From Murinocardiopsis flavida (GTDB lineage Bacteria; Actinomycetota; Actinomycetes; Streptosporangiales; Streptosporangiaceae), in NCBI RefSeq assembly GCF_003014485.1, contig NZ_PYGA01000003.1, positions 248,001 through 312,000 on the forward strand: a stretch of DNA of 64,000 bases, given 5' to 3'. Positions 15,754-25,720 of this stretch are shown here, piece after piece. Both the position numbers and the translations under genes were made by a program. How positions within the stretch are numbered: position 1 is the stretch's first letter; the number at the start of each line of letters is the position of its first letter. The notes below the pieces were generated by a model, which did not search any database, was not told the origin of the DNA, and worked only from the letters and a program-made list of their open reading frames with translations.

Positions 15754-16365
15754 TCAGCCCGCGCCGCCCGGATCCGGCGGCGCGCCGCCGTAGAGGACGG
15801 CGAACGCCCGGCGGAACGCGGCGAGGTCCTCGCTCGGCGGGCCCGTCTGGAGCCTGCCGGGCCCGAGCGCCGCGCGCAGGCGCGCGGCGAAGTCGTCCGC
15901 TCCCCGGCAGGAGTCGGGCAGGCGCAGGAACCAGCGGTACCCGCTCGGCTGCGCGGGGACGCCGGCCTCGCCGAGGACGGTGTCGACGAAGAGGTCGATG
16001 TCGGCCTGGTCGTGCCGGGTCCGCTCCAGTTCCCAGCGCTGCTCCGTGCCGTCCTCGCGCACGTGGGTGACGCGAACGGGCGGGGGCGGCCGGGTCTCCA
16101 GGCAGCGGACGATGTGCTCGGTGCCGGCGGCCCAGAGGATCATCATCGACCAGCCCGACTCGCTGTACTCCAGGTAGCGGGCCTCCTCGCGCGCGCACGA
16201 GCCGTCGTCGGCCCGATCGTCGGCGTCCTTGGGGCACCAGCGCTCCGGCGGGCCGTCGAGGACGGCGCAGTCGGACCAGGACGGATCGGGGTCGTGGTCG
16301 CATGTGCGGTGTCCGACGCGGGGGACCGCCTGCGGCGGGTGCCACGGGGTGCGGCGGTCAGGCAT
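15754..16365 (-). CDS. Hypothetical protein
   Basis: Soluble 203-aa protein that I do not recognise. It has a His/Cys-containing N-terminal part (GHRTCDHD, DCAVLDG, ERWCPKDADD, DGSCAREEARYLEY), a central beta-rich section (SGWSMMILWAAGTEHIVRCL, RVTHVREDGTEQRWELER) and a C-terminal helical part (AAFRRAFAVLYGG). The scattered cysteines could bind metal but no known spacing is evident. ATG 16365 overlaps the methyltransferase stop by 8 nt, so the two genes are translationally linked. Confidence 0.65.
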   Translation of the reverse strand: MPDRRTPWHPPQAVPRVGHRTCDHDPDPSWSDCAVLDGPPERWCPKDADDRADDGSCAREEARYLEYSESGWSMMILWAAGTEHIVRCLETRPPPPVRVTHVREDGTEQRWELERTRHDQADIDLFVDTVLGEAGVPAQPSGYRWFLRLPDSCRGADDFAARLRAALGPGRLQTGPPSEDLAAFRRAFAVLYGGAPPDPGGAG

Positions 16366-17008
16366 CGGTGCCGCCCGGAGAGCGCCAGGACAGCGTGTAG
16401 CGCCAGAAGAGGCGGCGGCGCAGTACGGCGCCGGGGAGGGCCAGTGCGGCGGCCACGCCGATCTCGCGCAGGCTCATGTCGGGGTCGCGCACGGGCATGC
16501 CCGACTTCGTCGCGTGCGACGGGTCGCGCACCCCCGTGACCGCCCGCGCCGCGGCCAGCCCCGCGCCGATCGTCCACTGCGGGAGGAGGGCCGCTGCGGT
16601 GGTCGCGGCGTCGACCGGGCCCTCGGGGCGGTAGAGCCCGACGACGGCGAGGACGCCGCCCGGGGCGAGCGCCTTGACGAGGGCGTCGAGGGACTCCGTG
16701 CAGGGCATGTGGTGCAGGCTGGAGACCGCCGAGATGAAGTGGTAGCGCCCCGGTTCGAGGTCCATCTCCGCCAGCCGCGCGACGGTGTAGTCGATCCCCA
16801 GTCGGGTGGGGGTCCGCTCGGTGGCGTCCTCGATCATCGCCGGGGCTGGGTCGAACGCGTCGACCTGGGCCACCTGCCCGGCGAGGACACGCGCGAACCG
16901 CCCCGAACCGCAGCCGACGTCCAGTGCGCGCTCGGCGCCGGCGGGCACCTGCCGCAGCAGCCAGGGGTGGTAGTGCGTGTTGTGGTTCCAGGACAGGTCG
17001 AGGGGCAT
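16358..17008 (-). CDS. SAM-dependent class I methyltransferase
   Basis: Methyltransferase of 216 aa. The SAM-binding motif I is ALDVGCGSGRFARVLA (about residues 28-43), followed by the acidic ribose-binding residue in QVDAFDPAPAMIEDA, motif IV region HFISAVSSLHHM and the post-motif PGGVLAVVGLYRP. A Methyltransf_11/25 type enzyme acting on a small molecule; substrate not predictable. Start at ATG 17008; a longer upstream frame crosses the strong hairpin at 17052-17105 and is unlikely. The C-terminal 70 residues are basic and hydrophobic (AALALPGAVLRRRLFWRYTL), possibly membrane-associated. Confidence 0.85.
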   Translation of the reverse strand: MPLDLSWNHNTHYHPWLLRQVPAGAERALDVGCGSGRFARVLAGQVAQVDAFDPAPAMIEDATERTPTRLGIDYTVARLAEMDLEPGRYHFISAVSSLHHMPCTESLDALVKALAPGGVLAVVGLYRPEGPVDAATTAAALLPQWTIGAGLAAARAVTGVRDPSHATKSGMPVRDPDMSLREIGVAAALALPGAVLRRRLFWRYTLSWRSPGGTDA

Positions 17009-17051
17009 GGGCGGCTCTCTCGTCAGGGGGCCGGACGGGTGGGGGCGGATG

Positions 17052-17105
17052 CGACACCGGGATGGCAGTGCGCCAGATGTGCGGCGCACTGCCATCCCGG
17101 TGTCG
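17052..17105. terminator. 23-bp perfect inverted repeat with 8-nt loop
   Basis: Arms 17052-17074 and 17083-17105 are exact reverse complements, with loop AGATGTGC. Located downstream of the STAS gene and upstream of the methyltransferase gene, both on the minus strand, so it is a likely terminator for the former. No U-tract. Confidence 0.7.
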
Positions 17106-17127
17106 ATTCGGTCGGTCCCGCGGGGGG

Positions 17128-17499
17128 TCAGCCCGCCTCTTTCTTCGCCTCCAGCGCCTCCATGGCGATCACCGCGGCGGCCACCGTGCCGTGCACGGGG
17201 ACCTGGCGGTGCAGCCCGACGAGCCGGACGACCTTCGTGACGCGCTCGTTCGGCGCGGCCAGCGAAAGGCTGCCGCCGCGCTCGGTCACGTCCCGATAGG
17301 CGGTGATGATGGCGTTCAATCCGCTGGAGTCCATGAAGGCCAGCCCCGACAGGTCGAGGATCAGCCACGGCCCGTGCTTCTCGACCGCGTCCTGGACATT
17401 GATCTGGAGGTCCTCAGCGGTCGCGATGTCGAGTTCGCCCTCGACCTGCACGATCACGCTGTGGTTCTCGACCCGGGTGTTCAGCCCAAGCCTGTGCAC
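17128..17499 (-). CDS. STAS domain anti-sigma factor antagonist
   Basis: STAS-domain protein of 123 aa, of the SpoIIAA/BldG-like class that binds and sequesters anti-sigma factors when unphosphorylated. Key section: VQVEGELDIATAEDLQINVQ, then LILDLSGLAFMDSSGLNAII, where the Ser after MD is the usual phosphorylation site, then VVRLVGLHRQVPV. GTG 17499 follows a strong GGGAGGAG. No anti-sigma kinase gene is adjacent, so its partner must lie elsewhere. The longer upstream frame has no start signal. Confidence 0.88.
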   Translation of the reverse strand: MHRLGLNTRVENHSVIVQVEGELDIATAEDLQINVQDAVEKHGPWLILDLSGLAFMDSSGLNAIITAYRDVTERGGSLSLAAPNERVTKVVRLVGLHRQVPVHGTVAAAVIAMEALEAKKEAG

Positions 17500-17814
17500 G
17501 TTAACTCCTCCCAGCCCCACCTGGATGTTGAGGGGTCCCCTTCTATCAGCCCGAACCGTCGGCACACCCGGCTCGGGTGCCCGGCCGCCTCCGGCGTGCC
17601 GCGCGGCAGCCACCAGTACTGTGCCAGCACAAGCTGGGACGGGCCTGAGCGCCCTGTGCCGGGCGCCCTGCGGCGGTTGCTGCTGTGTCCCGTAAGGCTC
17701 TGAACACACACGGTATTAGCCGATCAGACGCACGGGAATGCCAATGCGCCAGTTATTTTCTCCCGTGCCGGTCATTTCAGGCCGACTTGGGCGTGTGGTC
17801 TGCTGCACACCCTC
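17500..17814. other. Gene-free stretch upstream of the STAS gene
   Basis: About 315 bp between the STAS start and the end of meaB, both leftward. The part 17690-17790 is less GC-rich and may hold the STAS promoter. No repeat or second gene is recognised. Confidence 0.4.
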
Positions 17815-18843
17815 CTAGGGTGCGCGGTCGGGTCGGCTCCGCGGCGGCCGATCGCCATCGGCGGCGGAGAATTCGGCGAGCAGTCGTTCGGCGCCCAGGG
17901 TAGCCGTGAGTTCGCCGGAGCGCACCGCCTCCTCGACCGCAGCGGTGCCCGCCCGGACCCCGGGGTGGGCGGTGAGGCGCGCCATGAGGGTGTCGCGGAC
18001 GCGGGCCCACATCCAGTCGACCTGCTGGCCGCTGCGCTTCTCGGCGAGCTCGCCGTCGGCCGACAGGGCGGCGCGGTGGTCGAGGACCGCCGCCCACACG
18101 TCGTCCAGCCCGCTGCCGGTCAGGCCGCTGCACGTGAGCACCGGGGGCGTCCACGACGGGCTGAGGGGTTGCAGGAGGCGGAGCGCGCGGGACAGCTCGC
18201 GGGCCGCGCCTCGGGCGTCGGCCTCGTGGGGGCCGTCGGACTTGTTGACCGCCACCACGTCCACGAGTTCGAGCACGCCCTTCTTGATCCCCTGGAGTTG
18301 GTCGCCCGTGCGGGCCAGGGTCAGGAAGCAGAAGCAGTCGACCATGTTGGCGACGGCGACCTCGGACTGCCCCACCCCCACGGTCTCCACGAGCACGACG
18401 TCGAACCCCGCCGCCTCCATCAGGATGATGGTCTCCCTGGTGGCGCGGGCGACCCCGCCCAGGGTGCCGGCGGTCGGCGAGGGGCGGATGAACGCGTTCG
18501 GGTCGACCGCCAGGTGCGCCATGCGGGTCTTGTCGCCGAGGATGCTGCCCCCCGTGCGGGTCGACGACGGGTCGACCGCGAGGACGGCCACCCGGTGCCC
18601 CGCCGCGGTCAGCCGGCCGCCGAGGGCGTCGATGAACGTGGACTTGCCCACACCGGGCACGCCCGTGATGCCGACCCGGTGCGCCGTGCCGCTGTGCGGG
18701 AGCAGTGCGACGAGCAGCCGCTGGGCGAGTTCGGCGTGGTCCGGTCGGCGCGACTCCACCAGGGTGATCGCGCGCGCCAACGTCGGCCGGTGGCCGGCGA
18801 GGACCCCTTCGGCGTAGGCGTCGATGTCGATGCTGCGTGTCAT
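17815..18843 (-). CDS. meaB: Methylmalonyl-CoA mutase-associated GTPase MeaB
   Basis: G3E-family GTPase of 342 aa that gates cobalamin loading into methylmalonyl-CoA mutase and protects it from inactivation. The Walker A is [18 protein letters not shown]; further blocks are [20 protein letters not shown], the Walker B/switch region [20 protein letters not shown], and base recognition VNKSD. The C-terminal dimerisation arm (about 265-342) is present. It lies downstream of mutA-mutB on the same strand, separated by an unrelated membrane-protein gene and a 40-bp palindrome. Confidence 0.95.
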   Translation of the reverse strand: MTRSIDIDAYAEGVLAGHRPTLARAITLVESRRPDHAELAQRLLVALLPHSGTAHRVGITGVPGVGKSTFIDALGGRLTAAGHRVAVLAVDPSSTRTGGSILGDKTRMAHLAVDPNAFIRPSPTAGTLGGVARATRETIILMEAAGFDVVLVETVGVGQSEVAVANMVDCFCFLTLARTGDQLQGIKKGVLELVDVVAVNKSDGPHEADARGAARELSRALRLLQPLSPSWTPPVLTCSGLTGSGLDDVWAAVLDHRAALSADGELAEKRSGQQVDWMWARVRDTLMARLTAHPGVRAGTAAVEEAVRSGELTATLGAERLLAEFSAADGDRPPRSRPDRAP

Positions 18844-18950
18844 CGCTGCTTTCCGGTCGGTGCGGCTGCGGAGGCGGCGTCTCCCCGTCCGCCCCCATCA
18901 TCCAACCCGATCGTCCGCGCGGCACCATCCGCACCGCCCGACCGCACCGT

Positions 18951-19020
18951 CCGACCGGGTCGCCGACCGCATCGCCCGACCGGGTCGCCGACCGCATCGC
19001 CCGACCGGGCCGCCGACCGG
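18951..19020. repeat. 25-bp tandem repeat, about 2.8 copies
   Basis: Units starting at 18951, 18976 and 19001 read CCGACCGGGTCGCCGACCGC plus ATCGC; the third is diverged and truncated. Located in the 250-bp gap upstream of meaB. Confidence 0.8.
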
Positions 19021-19033
19021 GCGCACGCGGAAC

Positions 19034-19073
19034 GCCGGAGGGCCGCGCACCGATCGGTGCGCGGCCCTCCGGC
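19034..19073. terminator. 40-bp perfect palindrome
   Basis: Bases 19034-19053 are the exact reverse complement of 19054-19073, centred on GATC. It lies 21 bp after the stop of the DUF308 gene on the minus strand and before meaB, consistent with a terminator; no U-tract. Confidence 0.7.
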
Positions 19074-19094
19074 TCCCATGAGCGGGACGCGGGC

Positions 19095-19667
19095 TCAGAC
19101 GGGCGTGGTGTCCGTGGTGGCCGCGGCGTCCTGTGTGCCGACCCGGCCGCGCAGGCGCACACCCAGGATGATCAGTGCGATGCCGAGGATGATCGCGTAG
19201 ATGCCGATGACCCAGACCAGCGCGAGCGCCCCCGCGCCCGGCGCGACGAGCATCACCAGGCCGAACAGGACCGACAGCGCGCCGCTGAGGACGAGCAGCC
19301 ACTCGTTGGTGATCTCCTTGCGCAGCCGGATGCCGGACGCGATCTGGACGACGCCGCCGACCAGCGCCCACGCGCCGATGAGCAGCGCGAGGGTGAGCGC
19401 CGACAGCTCCGGCCAGAACAGCACGAGCAGGCCGAAGACGATGCTGACGACGGCCTGCACGGCGGGCAGCCACCGCGACCCGGACCGTTCGCCGCTGAAC
19501 GTGTGCACCAGCAGGAACACCCCGTCGACCAGGGCGAACGCGCCCACGAGGATGACCAGGGCGATGAGGGTCAGGTCCGGCCAGACCAGGGCGAGCACGC
19601 CGAACAGTACGGCGGCGGCGCCCCTGATGACGAGCGCCCACCAGTGGCGGGCGAGGACGGCGAGCAT
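19095..19667 (-). CDS. HdeD/DUF308 family membrane protein
   Basis: Integral membrane protein of 190 aa with six hydrophobic segments arranged as three similar helical hairpins, each starting with a W-rich or GAxxVLFG-type motif: HWWALVIRGAAAVLFGVLAL, AVQAVVSIVFGLLVLFWPEL, LLVLSGALSVLFGLVMLVAP. This is the HdeD (DUF308) family; members are linked to acid tolerance in enterobacteria, but function in actinomycetes is unknown. ATG 19667 follows AAGGTGG. It interrupts the mutAB-meaB order. Confidence 0.85.
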   Translation of the reverse strand: MLAVLARHWWALVIRGAAAVLFGVLALVWPDLTLIALVILVGAFALVDGVFLLVHTFSGERSGSRWLPAVQAVVSIVFGLLVLFWPELSALTLALLIGAWALVGGVVQIASGIRLRKEITNEWLLVLSGALSVLFGLVMLVAPGAGALALVWVIGIYAIILGIALIILGVRLRGRVGTQDAAATTDTTPV

Positions 19668-19902
19668 AGGGCCACCTTCGGCTTCGGAATAGGAACCTGC
19701 GCGGTGGCCTACCCTGCTGCCGGGCGGATGTCGTCGGCGCCGGGTATGGAAACGGCAGCGGCAGGTAAAGGCTCCGCGCGCCGAAGGGACGGACCGCCGC
19801 CGGGGCGCACCGGGCGCCCGGAGAGCACGGGACGCACCGGGCGCCCGGCCGCGGCCCGCCGGGCGGGGATCGGCGCCGCTCAGCGGGCGCCCGCCGGTCA
19901 CC

Positions 19903-22158
19903 TCAGTGCGCGAGCCGTTCGGCGAGGGTGTCGAGCAGGCCGACCGCCGCCTCGGCGATGACGGTGCCCGGCGGGAAGATGGCGGCCGCGCCGGCCTCGC
20001 GCAGCGCCGCGAAGTCGCCCGGCGGGATGACCCCGCCCACCACCACCATGATGTCGGGGCGGCCGAGCTCGGCGAGGGCGTCGCGCAGCGCGGGCACGAG
20101 GGTGAGGTGCCCCGCGGCCAGCGACGACACACCCACGATGTGCACATCGGACTCCGCAGCCTGCGCCGCGACCTCCTCGGGGGTCTGGAACAGCGGGCCG
20201 ACGTCGACGTCGAAGCCGAGGTCGGCGAACGCGGTGGCGATGACCTTCTGCCCGCGGTCGTGGCCGTCCTGGCCCATCTTGGCGATGAGGATCCGGGGGC
20301 GGCGGCCCTCGTCGTCCTCGAACCGGTCGACCCGCTCGGCGATGCCGGTCAGGGCCGCGGCGGTGTCGGCGGAGGCCCCTGCTTCGTCGCGGTACACGCC
20401 TTGGATGGTACGGATCTGCCCGGAGTGGCGCCCGAACACCCGCTCCATGGCGTCGGAGATCTCGCCGACGGTGGCCTTGGCGCGTGCGGCGTCGACCGCC
20501 GCTGCGAGCAGGTTGTGCTCCAGTGTCGCGCCGTCGGACTCGGCCGCGGCGGCGGCGCCGAGCCGGTCGAGCGCGTCCCGCACGGCGGTGTCGTCGCGCT
20601 CTTCGCGCAGCCGCCGCAGCTTGTCGAGCTGCTCGGTGCGCACCCGGGTGTTGTCGACCTTGAGGACGTCGATGTCGTCGGCGGCGTCGGGGCGGTACTT
20701 GTTGACGCCGATGACCGGCTGGCGGCCGGAGTCGATGCGGGCCTGGGTGCGTGCCGCCGCCTCCTCGATGCGCATCTTGGGGATGCCGGCCTCGATGGCG
20801 CGGGCCATGCCGCCGGCGTCCTCGACCTCGCGGATGTGCGCCCACGCGCGCCCGGCGAGCTGCTGGGTGAGGCGTTCGACGAAGTGGCTGCCGCCCCACG
20901 GGTCGATGACGCGGGTGGTGCCGGACTCCTGTTGCAGCACGAGTTGGGTGTCGCGGGCGATGCGCGCGGAGAAGTCGGTGGGCAGCGCGAGCGCCTCGTC
21001 CAGGGCGTTGGTGTGCAGCGACTGGGTGTGCCCCTGGGTGGCGGCCATGGCCTCGACGCAGGTGCGCACGACGTTGTTGTAGACGTCCTGGGCGGTGAGC
21101 GACCAGCCGGACGTCTGGCTGTGGGTGCGCAGGCTCAGCGACTTGGCATTGGCAGGCGCGAACTCCTTGACGAGCCGGGCCCACAGCAGCCGGGCGGCGC
21201 GCAGCTTGGCGACCTCCATGAAGAAGTTCATCCCGATCGCCCAGAAGAACGACAGGCGCGGCGCGAACGTGTCGACATCGAGGCCCGCCCCGCGCCCCGC
21301 GCGGATGTACTCGACGCCATCGGCGAGGGTGTAGGCGAGTTCGAGGTCGGCCGTCGCCCCGGCCTCCTGCATGTGGTAGCCGGAGATGGAGATGGAGTTG
21401 AACCGCGGCATGCGCTGGGAGGTGTAGGCGAAGATGTCGGAGATGATCCGCATCGAGGGCCGCGGCGGGTAGATGTAGGTGTTGCGGACCATGAACTCCT
21501 TGAGGATGTCGTTCTGGATGGTCCCCGCGAGCTTCTCCGGCGGCACCCCCTGCTCCTCCGCTGCCACGATGTACAGCGCGAGGACGGGCAGCACCGCGCC
21601 GTTCATGGTCATCGACACGCTCATGCGGTCGAGCGGGATGCCGTCGAAGAGCTGGCGCATGTCGTAGATGGAGTCGATGGCGACCCCCGCCATGCCGACG
21701 TCGCCGGCCACGCGGGGGTGGTCGGAGTCGTAGCCGCGGTGGGTGGCGAGGTCGAACGCCACCGACAGGCCCTTCTGCCCGGCGGCGAGGTTGCGGCGGT
21801 AGAACGCGTTGGAGTCGGCGGCCGTGGAGAACCCGGCGTACTGGCGGATGGTCCACGGCTGGTTGACGTACATGGTGGGGTACGGGCCGCGCAGGTAGGG
21901 CGCGAGGCCGGGGTAGCCGTCGACGAAGCCGAGGCCCGCGCGGTCGGCGGCGGTGTACAGCGGGGCGACCTCGATGCCCTCGGGGGTCTCCCAGCCGCGG
22001 GCGTCGGGCCCCTTGCCGGTGGCGTCCTCGACGGCGGCGTGCCACGCGGCGCGGTCGGCCGCCGCGAACGGCGATCCGGGCGCGACACCGGCGAAGTCGG
22101 GAATGGCGGGGTCGGCGGTGCGCGGCGCGCGCGCGGACCCGGTGGTCTCGGCGGTCAC
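19903..22158 (-). CDS. mutB: Methylmalonyl-CoA mutase large (alpha, catalytic) subunit
   Basis: Catalytic subunit (751 aa) of the adenosylcobalamin enzyme interconverting (R)-methylmalonyl-CoA and succinyl-CoA, linking propionate metabolism to the TCA cycle and polyketide precursors. The N-terminal TIM barrel holds [20 protein letters not shown], including the conserved Tyr, and [11 protein letters not shown]; the C-terminal flavodoxin-like domain has the B12-binding signature [13 protein letters not shown] (DxHxxG) and [13 protein letters not shown] 22158 overlaps the mutA stop in GTGA. Length is typical for the family. Operon with mutA. Confidence 0.97.
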   Translation of the reverse strand: MTAETTGSARAPRTADPAIPDFAGVAPGSPFAAADRAAWHAAVEDATGKGPDARGWETPEGIEVAPLYTAADRAGLGFVDGYPGLAPYLRGPYPTMYVNQPWTIRQYAGFSTAADSNAFYRRNLAAGQKGLSVAFDLATHRGYDSDHPRVAGDVGMAGVAIDSIYDMRQLFDGIPLDRMSVSMTMNGAVLPVLALYIVAAEEQGVPPEKLAGTIQNDILKEFMVRNTYIYPPRPSMRIISDIFAYTSQRMPRFNSISISGYHMQEAGATADLELAYTLADGVEYIRAGRGAGLDVDTFAPRLSFFWAIGMNFFMEVAKLRAARLLWARLVKEFAPANAKSLSLRTHSQTSGWSLTAQDVYNNVVRTCVEAMAATQGHTQSLHTNALDEALALPTDFSARIARDTQLVLQQESGTTRVIDPWGGSHFVERLTQQLAGRAWAHIREVEDAGGMARAIEAGIPKMRIEEAAARTQARIDSGRQPVIGVNKYRPDAADDIDVLKVDNTRVRTEQLDKLRRLREERDDTAVRDALDRLGAAAAAESDGATLEHNLLAAAVDAARAKATVGEISDAMERVFGRHSGQIRTIQGVYRDEAGASADTAAALTGIAERVDRFEDDEGRRPRILIAKMGQDGHDRGQKVIATAFADLGFDVDVGPLFQTPEEVAAQAAESDVHIVGVSSLAAGHLTLVPALRDALAELGRPDIMVVVGGVIPPGDFAALREAGAAAIFPPGTVIAEAAVGLLDTLAERLAH

Positions 22159-24062
22159 GTGGCCACCCCCAGGGAGTCGCAGAGTTCCGTCAGCAGGCCG
22201 ATCGCGTCGCCGCCGGCGGCGACGGCGCCGTCCACAGCCTGTGGACGGTCGTTCCCCGCATCGGGCACGGTATCCGGGTCGCCCGCGAGCAGGACCCGCC
22301 GCGCGCCCGCCGCCCGCAGCGCCGCGACCGTCTCGGCGGCGCGTTCGGTGTACAGCCGGTCGCTGCCGCAGAGGACGGCGACGCCGGTGCCGCTCTCGGC
22401 GAACGCCGCGGCCACCTGGCCGGCGTCCTCGGTCGCCCCCGCGGGAACGGGCTCGATCCCGCCGGACTGGAGCAGGTTCGCCGTGAACATCGCGCGCGCG
22501 TTGTGCGCCGCGACCGGGCCGAGCGTCGCCAGGAAGACGCGGGGCCGTGCCCCGGTCGACGCGCCGTGGGCGTCGCAGCGGTCGCGCAGCGCCTCGAACT
22601 CCTCGGCGTAGCGGCGGCGCGGCAGCCCGCCGGGCCCCTCGGGCGGCTTCGGCGCCGGGCGGCGCCGCAGCGGCGCCTCGGCGGCGTCGGGGAACTCGCT
22701 GACACCCGTCAGCGGGTCGGTGCGGTCGGCGAGGCGGGCGCGGCGGTCCCGCCACACGTCCTCGACGCGGGCGCCGAGCAGCGCCCGGCCCTCGGCGGCC
22801 GCGAGCCCGCCGGCGGCCTCCAGCGCCTGGAAGAACGCCCAGCCCTGCGCGTACAGGTCGGCGGTCAGGCGTTCGCCGTAGAACGACCCGCCCACCGGGT
22901 CGATGACGCGCGCCAGGTGCGCCTCCTCCACCAGCAGCGACTGGGTGTTGCGCGCGATGCGCCGGGAGAACGCGTCGGGCAGGCCGAGCGCGTGGTCGAA
23001 GGGCCGCACGGTCACCGCGTCGGCGCCGCCGACCCCCGCGCCGAAGCACGCGAGCGTCGTGCGCAGCATGTTGACGTAGGGCGAGCGGCGGCTCATCATC
23101 GCCGCCGAGGTCACGGCGTGCTGCCGCATGGCGGCCGCCGACCCGGTCAGGCCGCACGCCGACGCGACCCGCGCCCACATGGCGCGGGCCGCCCGCAGCT
23201 TGGCGATCGTGAGGAACTGGTCGGCGCTCGCCGCGTAGCGGAACTCCACGCGGGCCGCCGCGTCGCCGAGGCCCAGCCCGGCCGCTGTCAGCGCGCGCAG
23301 GTAGCAGACACCGGCCGCCATCGACGCGCCCAGCTCCTGCGCCTCCGACCCGCCGGCGTCGTGGACGGGGGTGGCGTCCGCGGTCATCAGCGTGGCGTTC
23401 GGGTAGCGGTCGGCGTGGCCCGCTGCGACGCGCGCCGCGAGGGCGACGTCGGGGGCGTCCCCCGTGCGCAGCGCCGCGGAGAGAGGGTCGATCCCGAGGT
23501 GGGCGCGGACCTCGCCGGGCGGCACACCGGCGTCGTCATGCGCGGTGAGCAGTGCGCCGGCGGCGCCGGCGTAGTCGGCCCCGGCGTCGAGCACGACCGG
23601 CGCCAGCCCGAGGTGGACGTCCGTCAGCGCCGCGGCGAGGGCGGACTCCGGCAGGCCCGCCGCCCCGGCGTGCAGCCACAGCGACGTGGCGCCGTTCTCC
23701 AGGTCGGCGAGGACCGCGGTGCGGGTCGCGGCGGGATCGGGGTCGCGGTGCTCGGCCCGGACGTCCCAGCCGTAGGGCCCGGCGCCCTGCGCGCGGCCGC
23801 CCCTGGTGAACGGACTCAGCCCCGGCATCCCCGACTCGCCCGCCTCGCTGTCGCGGGTGTAGAGCGGGTCGATGCGAATGCCGTCGTAGGTGGTGTGCGC
23901 GAGCAGCTCCTCCGGGTGCTCCGCCGCGTCGGGGTCGACGCCGCTCTTGCGCAGCACGCCGGCGACCAGCGCGCGCCACGCGCCGATGTCGGCACCGGCG
24001 AACCCCGATCCGAGGTCCGGCACGTCGCCCGCAGTGGCCTCGTCGTCCTCCGGCAGCCTCAT
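22155..24062 (-). CDS. mutA: Methylmalonyl-CoA mutase small (beta) subunit
   Basis: Non-catalytic partner subunit (635 aa) of the mutase heterodimer. The barrel half is recognisable from [40 protein letters not shown] and [20 protein letters not shown]. The C-terminal domain has lost the cobalamin histidine: where the large subunit has GQDGHDRG this one reads [13 protein letters not shown], as expected for the beta subunit. ATG 24062 is chosen; the frame remains open further upstream without support. Translationally coupled to mutB by GTGA. Confidence 0.95.
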   Translation of the reverse strand: MRLPEDDEATAGDVPDLGSGFAGADIGAWRALVAGVLRKSGVDPDAAEHPEELLAHTTYDGIRIDPLYTRDSEAGESGMPGLSPFTRGGRAQGAGPYGWDVRAEHRDPDPAATRTAVLADLENGATSLWLHAGAAGLPESALAAALTDVHLGLAPVVLDAGADYAGAAGALLTAHDDAGVPPGEVRAHLGIDPLSAALRTGDAPDVALAARVAAGHADRYPNATLMTADATPVHDAGGSEAQELGASMAAGVCYLRALTAAGLGLGDAAARVEFRYAASADQFLTIAKLRAARAMWARVASACGLTGSAAAMRQHAVTSAAMMSRRSPYVNMLRTTLACFGAGVGGADAVTVRPFDHALGLPDAFSRRIARNTQSLLVEEAHLARVIDPVGGSFYGERLTADLYAQGWAFFQALEAAGGLAAAEGRALLGARVEDVWRDRRARLADRTDPLTGVSEFPDAAEAPLRRRPAPKPPEGPGGLPRRRYAEEFEALRDRCDAHGASTGARPRVFLATLGPVAAHNARAMFTANLLQSGGIEPVPAGATEDAGQVAAAFAESGTGVAVLCGSDRLYTERAAETVAALRAAGARRVLLAGDPDTVPDAGNDRPQAVDGAVAAGGDAIGLLTELCDSLGVAT

Positions 24063-24154
24063 AACCGCGATCGTAGAGAACGGCGTTCGGTTCCGTCGAC
24101 ACCAGGGTGCGGAGAAGCAGGCCGGGTCCTGCCGCCGCGCAGCGGACGCCGCGG

Positions 24155-25633
24155 CTACCGGCCCGTCGTCGTGCCGGGCGTGCCGCCGGGGGTTCCGCCG
24201 GGCGTGGCGGGGGTTTCGCCGGGGGCGCCGGGCGGCGGGAACACGAAGCGCTGCCGGTCCTGGATGACGAGCGCGTAGCCGTCGTCGGTGGCGGCCTCGA
24301 CGTAGCCGGGGAGGTCGTCGGACACGACGTCCTTGGTGACCGTGTCGAGGACCGTCTGGGAGTCGCCGTCCTCTGCGCCGCGGGTGTCGCCGTACAGATT
24401 GCCGTCGAGGGAGAACGCCGGGGAGAGGGCGCGTTCGGCGTCGTCGTCGAACTGCCAGCGGATCTCGCCCGCCGCGACGTCGAGCGCGATCATCGGGGTC
24501 TCGCCGCTGCCCTGCGGCAGCAGCACGGTGCCGGTAGCGGGGTCCTCGATGGTGCCGGGCACCGGCCCGGGGGAGATCTCCGCGCCCGAGGGGTTGGCGC
24601 CGGGTTCCGCGAGCGACCAGAGGAGGTCGCCGCTGCGCAGGTCGTGCAGTGACAGCACGGACGGGTCCTCGGCCCCGGCCCAGCGGACCAGCACGGCCCG
24701 TGCGGCGGGGTCGCCGCCGCCGTCCTCGGCGGGGGTGCCGGACGCCGACGGGGTGCCGGTGCCCGGGCCGTCGCCGGGAAGGTCGTAGAAGCCGACGAGT
24801 CTCGGTGCGGCCTGCGGGGCCGCGGCGATGTCGGGATCGGCGGCGGAACCCTCCCAGAGCAGTGCGCCGTCGTCGGCGAGGTCCCTGGCCTGGAGGCGGC
24901 CCGCGCCATCGGCGAGGAACAGCACGTCGCCGTGCGCGCCGACCGGCACGCCGAACCGGTCCTCCGCAGGCACGTCGCCGGGGGGCTCCTCCTCGGCGCC
25001 CTCCTCGGCCTCCTCGTCGGGCGGCTCGGTGAACTCGAAGTCCGCCAGTTCCGCGCCGTCGGCCGCGGACACCGTGAACGCCCCGTAGGGCTTTTCGGCG
25101 CTCCATCCCTTAGGCCGGCGGACGACGACGCCGTCGAGGTAGGTGTCGCGGGGGTCGGAACCGCGCCACACGGTCTCGCCGCCGGTGTCGATGACGGTCG
25201 TGGTGGTGCGCTGCTTCTCGGCGTCCTTCTTCGCGGTGTGCTCGCTGAGGACCAGGGCGTCGCCGCCGTCGGGAGCGGTGCTGAACCGCTCGACCTGCCG
25301 GTCGCCCTCCCACAGCGTGCCGCCGTCGGCCGCGCGCTGGAGTACGTGCCGGTCCTCGCTGTTGGAGCTGATCAGGAAGGCGTCGCCCACCGACTGCACG
25401 CGCACGCCCATGGGGTCGTCGAGCAGGTCGGGCCCCTCACCGCCCGGGCCGTGCAGGAAGCGCACGGGGCGGGGGCCGATGCCGGGGGGTGCGGTGCCCT
25501 CGTACCGGGTCGGCAGCGGGCGCGGGGACTCGTCGGGCGGGTCGGGGGCGGGGTCGCCGGTGCACGCCGCGGCGCCGAGCAGCAGCGCGAGCGCGCTGGC
25601 GAGCACCAGTGGGGCCCGACGCCAGGTGCGCAT
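24155..25633 (-). CDS. PQQ-like beta-propeller lipoprotein
   Basis: Exported lipoprotein of 492 aa. Signal peptide with lipobox LLLGAAACTG (Cys about residue 24), then repeated propeller blades with the Trp/Gly pattern of PQQ-like repeats: GGTLWEGDRQ, GGETVWRGSDPRD, DGALLWEGSA, SGDLLWSLAEPG and AGEIRWQFDDD. No quinoprotein active site is apparent, so it is likely a scaffold or sensor on the outer face of the membrane. A Glu-rich insert (PPDEEAEEGAEEEPPG) and a Pro/Gly/Thr-rich C-terminus with PGGTP units are notable. Function unknown. Confidence 0.8.
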   Translation of the reverse strand: MRTWRRAPLVLASALALLLGAAACTGDPAPDPPDESPRPLPTRYEGTAPPGIGPRPVRFLHGPGGEGPDLLDDPMGVRVQSVGDAFLISSNSEDRHVLQRAADGGTLWEGDRQVERFSTAPDGGDALVLSEHTAKKDAEKQRTTTTVIDTGGETVWRGSDPRDTYLDGVVVRRPKGWSAEKPYGAFTVSAADGAELADFEFTEPPDEEAEEGAEEEPPGDVPAEDRFGVPVGAHGDVLFLADGAGRLQARDLADDGALLWEGSAADPDIAAAPQAAPRLVGFYDLPGDGPGTGTPSASGTPAEDGGGDPAARAVLVRWAGAEDPSVLSLHDLRSGDLLWSLAEPGANPSGAEISPGPVPGTIEDPATGTVLLPQGSGETPMIALDVAAGEIRWQFDDDAERALSPAFSLDGNLYGDTRGAEDGDSQTVLDTVTKDVVSDDLPGYVEAATDDGYALVIQDRQRFVFPPPGAPGETPATPGGTPGGTPGTTTGR

Positions 25634-25720
25634 GGCCCGTCTCTCCCTCAGCCGACTATGTGTACGCGCATCCTAGAACGCACGGCAGGTACCTGGATAC
25701 GCACTTCAGAGCAGTCGGGT

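Noticed and set aside
19903-23178. MutB frame extended to 1091 codons
   Set aside because: Extension runs antisense-like through mutA; the GTGA-coupled GTG at 22158 gives the family length.
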